Shown here one piece after another: positions 6,136 to 8,746 of a DNA stretch of 8,746 bases. Origin of the DNA: Candidatus Curtissbacteria bacterium (GTDB taxonomy: Bacteria; Patescibacteriota; Microgenomatia; Curtissbacterales; GWA2-41-24). The notes below the pieces were generated by a model. The model had not been told where the DNA came from, did not search any database, and saw nothing but the letters and a program-made list of their open reading frames with translations. The position numbers and the translations under genes are program-made. Numbering within the stretch: the stretch's first letter is position 1; each line of letters starts with the position of its first letter. The DNA lies in assembly GCA_016187105.1 (NCBI GenBank), contig JACPKK010000024.1, positions 1-8,746 on the forward strand, given 5' to 3'.

Positions 6136-6516
6136 TTACTTTTTCATCCAGCTCACATATCCGGCCCACGCTGCGATAGCCAGGTGGAGTACGTTGTCGA
6201 GCGGATTTTCTAAATTAGCCAGGCCAAATGTATTTGCTGGTCCCGGTCCGGCAATAAACCCGTATAGGCCGAAAAAGAGCGCCACCAGCGCAACCAGCAT
6301 GGTCAGCATTTTTTGCATCCCGGCACTTGCCAAAAACGCCGCTCCTAAAGCGACTACTCCCAGTACTAGGTGAGCGACGTTTTCTCCATTGTCAAAGTAC
6401 CACGCCTCGCCGAAAATACTTTGCTCCATAGTTGGCCCGATAATTCCGATATAGCCGAGTATTGCTACCAGCACTAAAACTGCGCCTCCAATGGTTAAAA
6501 ATTGTTTTGGATTCAA
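6136..6516 (-). CDS. Four-helix membrane protein, DUF4383-like
   Basis: A 126-residue integral membrane protein with helices at about 5-27, 46-67, 69-90 and 105-124. The repeated pattern NVAHLVLGVVALGAA and then NPLDNVLHLAIAAWAG, with two conserved-looking His residues at helix starts and an N-P-L-D-N-x-L-H motif, resembles DUF4383-type proteins; the function is unknown. It starts with TTG at 6516, supported by a perfect Shine-Dalgarno nine bases upstream. It is the only minus-strand gene, sitting between the ftsI block and the murE block. Confidence 0.7.
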   Translation of the reverse strand: MNPKQFLTIGGAVLVLVAILGYIGIIGPTMEQSIFGEAWYFDNGENVAHLVLGVVALGAAFLASAGMQKMLTMLVALVALFFGLYGFIAGPGPANTFGLANLENPLDNVLHLAIAAWAGYVSWMKK

Positions 6517-6521
6517 CTAAA

Positions 6522-6532
6522 ATCACCTCCTT
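6522..6532 (-). promoter_or_regulatory. Full-length Shine-Dalgarno for the minus-strand gene
   Basis: Read on the minus strand this is AAGGAGGTGAT, matching the 16S rRNA tail over 11 bases. AGGAGG ends nine bases before the TTG start, and this decides that start. It contrasts with the plus-strand genes, which mostly lack such a site. Farther upstream a possible -10, GATAAT (6548-6543), has only a weak, widely spaced -35. Confidence 0.85.
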
Positions 6533-6633
6533 TCGTGTCAGGATTATCGATAAAGAAGGTTCTCACTCTACAACTTAACAATACTACCTTTAATTGAGAT
6601 TTTGCAAATTTTAAGCCGCCAGTCTTAAAAGAT

Positions 6634-6662
6634 TTGAATTTGACCTATAGAAATGTTAAAAT
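6634..6662 (+). promoter_or_regulatory. Candidate upstream promoter P1 for murE
   Basis: TTGAAT (6634-6639) and TAAAAT (6657-6662) are separated by 17 bases. Transcription from it would start near 6669 and leave a leader of about 80 bases before the murE ATG, passing through the second promoter. Confidence 0.4.
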
Positions 6663-6729
6663 TTAGCTTCGTTTTGTCGAATTAACCATCTGTCACCTGT
6701 CCGGTACCGTTTTATCTGAAAAGGCCTAC

Positions 6730-6738
6730 TGCTATAAT
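6730..6738 (+). promoter_or_regulatory. Extended -10 promoter P2 for murE
   Basis: TGCTATAAT is a perfect extended -10 element (TG-N-TATAAT). Extended -10 promoters can work without a -35, and none is obvious here. Expected transcription start is near 6745, about six bases before the ATG at 6751. With no Shine-Dalgarno present, murE would be essentially leaderless. Confidence 0.65.
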
Positions 6739-6750
6739 TAATCTAAATTT

Positions 6751-7014
6751 ATGTGGCAAAAACTTAAGAATTATTACCATTTTTTGCAGGCGCTAGCTGC
6801 GGCGCTTTTTTTTAACTTCCCCTCGAGAAAAATTAAGGTCATTGGCGTAACCGGTACCGACGGTAAAACCACCACCGTACACATGATCTACGAGATCTTA
6901 AAAGCTGCAGGCCAAAAGGCGTCAATGATCTCCTCCGTTGGTGCGATAGTCGGGTCCAAAGCCTACGATACGGGTTTCCAACGCCGAGAGCCTGGCAAAT
7001 TCAAAAGTATTTAA
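6751..7014 (+). CDS. murE: MurE-like muropeptide ligase, 5' part (ends at a frame break)
   Basis: First part of a UDP-N-acetylmuramyl-tripeptide synthetase, the cytoplasmic ATP-dependent ligase that adds the third residue of the peptidoglycan stem. After a short leader (MWQKLKNYYHFLQALAAALF) comes the Mur-ligase P-loop GTDGKTTT at 35-42, then SMISSVGAIVGSKAYDTGF. Homology stops at Phe76 (codon 6976-6978); the remaining 11 codons to TAA 7012 are out of frame. The family sequence continues in the -1 frame. E. coli MurE has about 100 residues, its UDP-binding domain 1, before the P-loop. Here there are only 34, a short form I associate with Patescibacteria. ATG 6751 is placed by the promoter just upstream. 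Confidence 0.85.
   Translation: MWQKLKNYYHFLQALAAALFFNFPSRKIKVIGVTGTDGKTTTVHMIYEILKAAGQKASMISSVGAIVGSKAYDTGFQRREPGKFKSI
6972..6978 (+). other. Possible -1 slippery heptamer at the murE frame break
   Basis: GGGTTTC is read in the zero frame as acG GGT TTC, which fits the X XXY YYZ rule for -1 frameshifting. Slipping back one base continues as CCA ACG CCG AGA GCC TGG, straight into the conserved W-Q-I-Q-K-Y-L-R-K segment. No strong downstream stem was found. A single-base sequencing or assembly error, or a real mutation, would give the same picture. Confidence 0.3.
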
Positions 7015-7943
7015 GGAAAGCCACAGATACCAATCACCAATACTTTGTCTTGGAAGCAACTTCACACGGGCTTGATCAAAATCGCTTAGCCTGCATTGAT
7101 TTTGAGATAGGCGTGCTTACCAATATTACCCATGACCACCTCGATTACCACCGAACGTGGGAAAATTACGCCCTTTCCAAGGCAAAACTTTTTAAAAAAG
7201 TCAGGCACTCGATTTTAAATTATGACGACCGCAAATCTTTCCGGTTCTTAAAAAACCGAGCGGCTGGCCAAATCACCACTTATGGTATTGCCGCGCCGGC
7301 CAAAATTAATGCCAAAAATTTTCCTCTTAAGTTAAAAATTGCCGGTCGCCATAATCTGCAAAATGCTCTGGCGGCAGCCGCGACCACTCAAATCCTTGGG
7401 ATAAGTAGGCAAAAAATCGTAAGCACCCTCAATAATTTTTCGTCGCCAAAAGGCAGAATGGAAAAAATCGACCTTGGCCAAAACTTTAAAGTCATCGTCG
7501 ATTTTGCTCACACGCCAAACGGTTTAAACCATGTTTTGACAACCCTAAAATCACAAAACTCGGGCCGCCTGATTGCGGTCTTTGGCGCGGCCGGAGAAAG
7601 AGACAGCACCAAAAGACCGCTCATGGGCAAAGTCGCCGACAAAGATGCCGACGTAATCATCCTGACCGCCGAAGATCCCAGGAGCGAAAAAGTATCAGAC
7701 ATTTGTGATCAAATTGCCCAAGGCATTAAGGCAAAAACCGAGGGCAAAAATCTTTTTAAGATCGAAGACCGCCAAAAGGCAATAGAGTTTGCCATCAGTC
7801 TCGCCTCGCAAAATGATGCTGTCGGCCTTTTTGGTAAAGGTCACGAAAAGAGCATGTGCTTTGGTAAAAAAGAAACTCCTTGGAATGAATTTCAAGTTGC
7901 GACCCAGGCTGTCAAAAGGAGACTGAATGCAAAGGCAAAATAA
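6978..7943 (+). CDS. murE: MurE-like muropeptide ligase, 3' part (-1 frame)
   Basis: Continuation of the ligase in the -1 frame: W-Q-I-Q-K-Y-L-R-K, then LEATSHGLDQNR, THDHLDYH and the Lys in YALSKAK that aligns with the carbamylated Lys of MurE. The C-terminal domain has DFAHTPN, FGAAGERDSTKRPLMGKVA, TAEDPRSE and FGKGHEK. EDPR occupies the position of the DNPR motif that fixes diaminopimelate in E. coli MurE. The Arg is kept but Asn is Asp and the motif is preceded by Glu, so the added residue is uncertain. Read alone, the first usable start is TTG 7050 (297 residues), which lacks the ATP site and would not work by itself. Joined through the frame break the ligase would be 397 residues. Its end overlaps glmU by 17 bases. 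Confidence 0.88.
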   Translation, partial: PTPRAWQIQKYLRKATDTNHQYFVLEATSHGLDQNRLACIDFEIGVLTNITHDHLDYHRTWENYALSKAKLFKKVRHSILNYDDRKSFRFLKNRAAGQITTYGIAAPAKINAKNFPLKLKIAGRHNLQNALAAAATTQILGISRQKIVSTLNNFSSPKGRMEKIDLGQNFKVIVDFAHTPNGLNHVLTTLKSQNSGRLIAVFGAAGERDSTKRPLMGKVADKDADVIILTAEDPRSEKVSDICDQIAQGIKAKTEGKNLFKIEDRQKAIEFAISLASQNDAVGLFGKGHEKSMCFGKKETPWNEFQVATQAVKRRLNAKAK

Positions 7944-8746
7944 CTTCGCCGTCATTATTCTTGCTGCAGGACTTGGCAAACGGATGAGATCAAAAACCTC
8001 AAAAGTTTTGCACGAGATCGCCGGAAAGCCAATAATAGCCCACATATATGAGAAAGTTTCATCGCTAAATCCTCGCCAAACAATCATTGTCGCCAGTCCC
8101 CAAAATGCCGACGATCTTAAGAAATTATTAAAAGAACCGATGTTTGTTATCCAAAAAGAAGCTCTCGGTACTGCTGACGCGGCAAAAGCAGGTCTCAAAA
8201 TTGTTGGAAAATCCATAAAAGATGTCCTTGTCATGTACGGTGACGACACCGCTCTTTACAAGCCCCAAACAATTTTAAATGTTTTTAACCAGCACAAGAA
8301 GGCCGCAGCAAAAATTACTTTTGTTACACTAGAAAAAGAAAATCCGTCAGGCTTCGGCAGGATCGTCAGGCAAAACGGTAAGCTTAGCGGCATTATCGAA
8401 GAAAAAGATGCCACGGAAAACCAGAGGGCGATAAAAGAGATCAATGACGGTTTATATATTTTTGATAAAGATTGGCTTTTGCAAAATCTTCCCAAACTTA
8501 CACCTTCTCCCGTGACCGGAGAATATTACCTGACAGATCTTATTAAGATTGCTCTTGCCAAAAACGACAAAGTCGAAACTTATAAATTAGAGGACCGGCG
8601 CCAGTGGCACGGAATCAATACGCCGGAGGAATTAGAAGAGGCCAACAGAAAACTCAAAAAAGAAAACCTGCCCGCCGCCCGCCTGCCGGACGGTCAGGGC
8701 AGGCAGGTCCATATTATGGGAATCGCCGGTGCCGGAGCGTCGTCAG
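7927..8746 (+). CDS. glmU: GlmU-type UDP-GlcNAc uridylyltransferase running in frame into a MurC-like ligase (3' end off the window)
   Basis: Residues 1 to about 245 form a nucleotidyltransferase that makes UDP-GlcNAc from GlcNAc-1-phosphate and UTP. Visible features are the signature LAAGLGKRMRSKTSKVLHEIAGKP (12-35, read in two halves), ALGTADAA, YGDDTAL with metal ligand Asp106, GFGRIVR, EEKDAT, GEYYLTD, and GIN with Asn231, the second metal ligand. No left-handed beta-helix acetyltransferase domain follows. Instead, after a hairpin-coded linker (about 248-260), the frame enters VHIMGIAGAGASS (261-273), the nucleotide-binding start typical of MurC. No stop intervenes, so the window shows a GlmU-MurC fusion or a murC starting at ATG 8716, which would lose its first beta strand. 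The start is ATG 7927 with AAGGAG five bases upstream, inside the end of murE. GTGHA of standard GlmU is GTADA here. Confidence 0.85.
   Translation, partial: MQRQNNFAVIILAAGLGKRMRSKTSKVLHEIAGKPIIAHIYEKVSSLNPRQTIIVASPQNADDLKKLLKEPMFVIQKEALGTADAAKAGLKIVGKSIKDVLVMYGDDTALYKPQTILNVFNQHKKAAAKITFVTLEKENPSGFGRIVRQNGKLSGIIEEKDATENQRAIKEINDGLYIFDKDWLLQNLPKLTPSPVTGEYYLTDLIKIALAKNDKVETYKLEDRRQWHGINTPEELEEANRKLKKENLPAARLPDGQGRQVHIMGIAGAGASS
8667..8707. repeat. REP-like hairpin element at the glmU/murC junction
   Basis: GCCTGCC (8681-8687) and GGCAGGC (8698-8704) form a perfect 7-base stem around a 10-base loop. The outer CCTGCC (8667-8672) and GGCAGG repeats allow alternative pairings. Its ends, TGCCCGCC and GGGCAGGC (8669-8704, 36 bases, 12 codons), are the same as those of the element in ftsI. 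It encodes the linker LPAARLPDGQGRQ between the two enzyme domains without breaking the frame. Confidence 0.65.

Noticed and set aside
6517..6750. A small RNA or riboswitch in the divergent gap before murE.
   Set aside because: I found two promoter-like motifs and the minus-strand gene's signals, but no strong conserved hairpin or known aptamer pattern.
7695..8249. A 184-codon minus-strand frame opposite the murE/glmU junction.
   Set aside because: Both plus-strand genes have many family motifs here; the minus frame shows no recognisable domain and is a shadow.
1..8746. Use of genetic code 25 (TGA as glycine), known in some Patescibacteria.
   Set aside because: mraZ, rsmH, the ftsL-like gene and ftsI all end at TGA exactly where their families end, and no gene has an internal TGA at a conserved Gly.

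Overview
The window looks like a piece of chromosome from a candidate-phyla-radiation (Patescibacteria) bacterium, most likely of the Microgenomates type. This is an inference from several features. There is a compact division and cell-wall (dcw-like) gene cluster. A DUF5652 small membrane protein is present. The MurE ligase is short and lacks the usual first domain, and the GlmU is short with no visible acetyltransferase domain. Several start codons lie almost on top of their promoters. TGA is used as an ordinary stop in mraZ, rsmH, the ftsL-like gene and ftsI, so this is not a code-25 (TGA = Gly) lineage.

Layout. (1) Positions 1-564 are the 3' end of a class II glycyl-tRNA synthetase. (2) A good sigma70-type promoter at 566-594 drives purF (607-2064), glutamine-PRPP amidotransferase, the entry enzyme of purine synthesis. 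(3) A possible 29-residue membrane peptide (2068-2157) is followed in the same frame by mraZ (about 2194-2592), which is well conserved but has no ATG, GTG or TTG start. (4) rsmH (2589-3506) overlaps mraZ by ATGA, and a terminator-like hairpin (3521-3554) follows it. (5) An ftsL-like coiled-coil membrane protein (3612-3974), the transpeptidase ftsI/PBP2 (4032-5807) and a DUF5652 protein (5845-6099) complete the division block. (6) A convergent gene for a four-helix DUF4383-like membrane protein (6136-6516, minus strand) has a perfect Shine-Dalgarno. (7) After a divergent promoter region, murE (6751-7943) is interrupted by a -1 frame change. It overlaps a glmU-type uridylyltransferase (from 7927) that runs in frame into the start of a murC-like ligase at the window edge.

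The genes mostly serve one job. GlmU makes UDP-GlcNAc, MurC and MurE build the muropeptide precursor, FtsI cross-links it at the septum with an FtsL-like partner, and MraZ and RsmH are the usual first genes of the cluster.

The most interesting layer is not a new gene system but structure laid over the genes. Four genes carry small repeat or hairpin elements inside their reading frames: glyS, rsmH, ftsI, and the glmU/murC junction. The ftsI and glmU/murC elements share the same ends. One gene lacks a start codon, one has a frame break at a sequence matching a -1 slippery heptamer, and three genes look leaderless.
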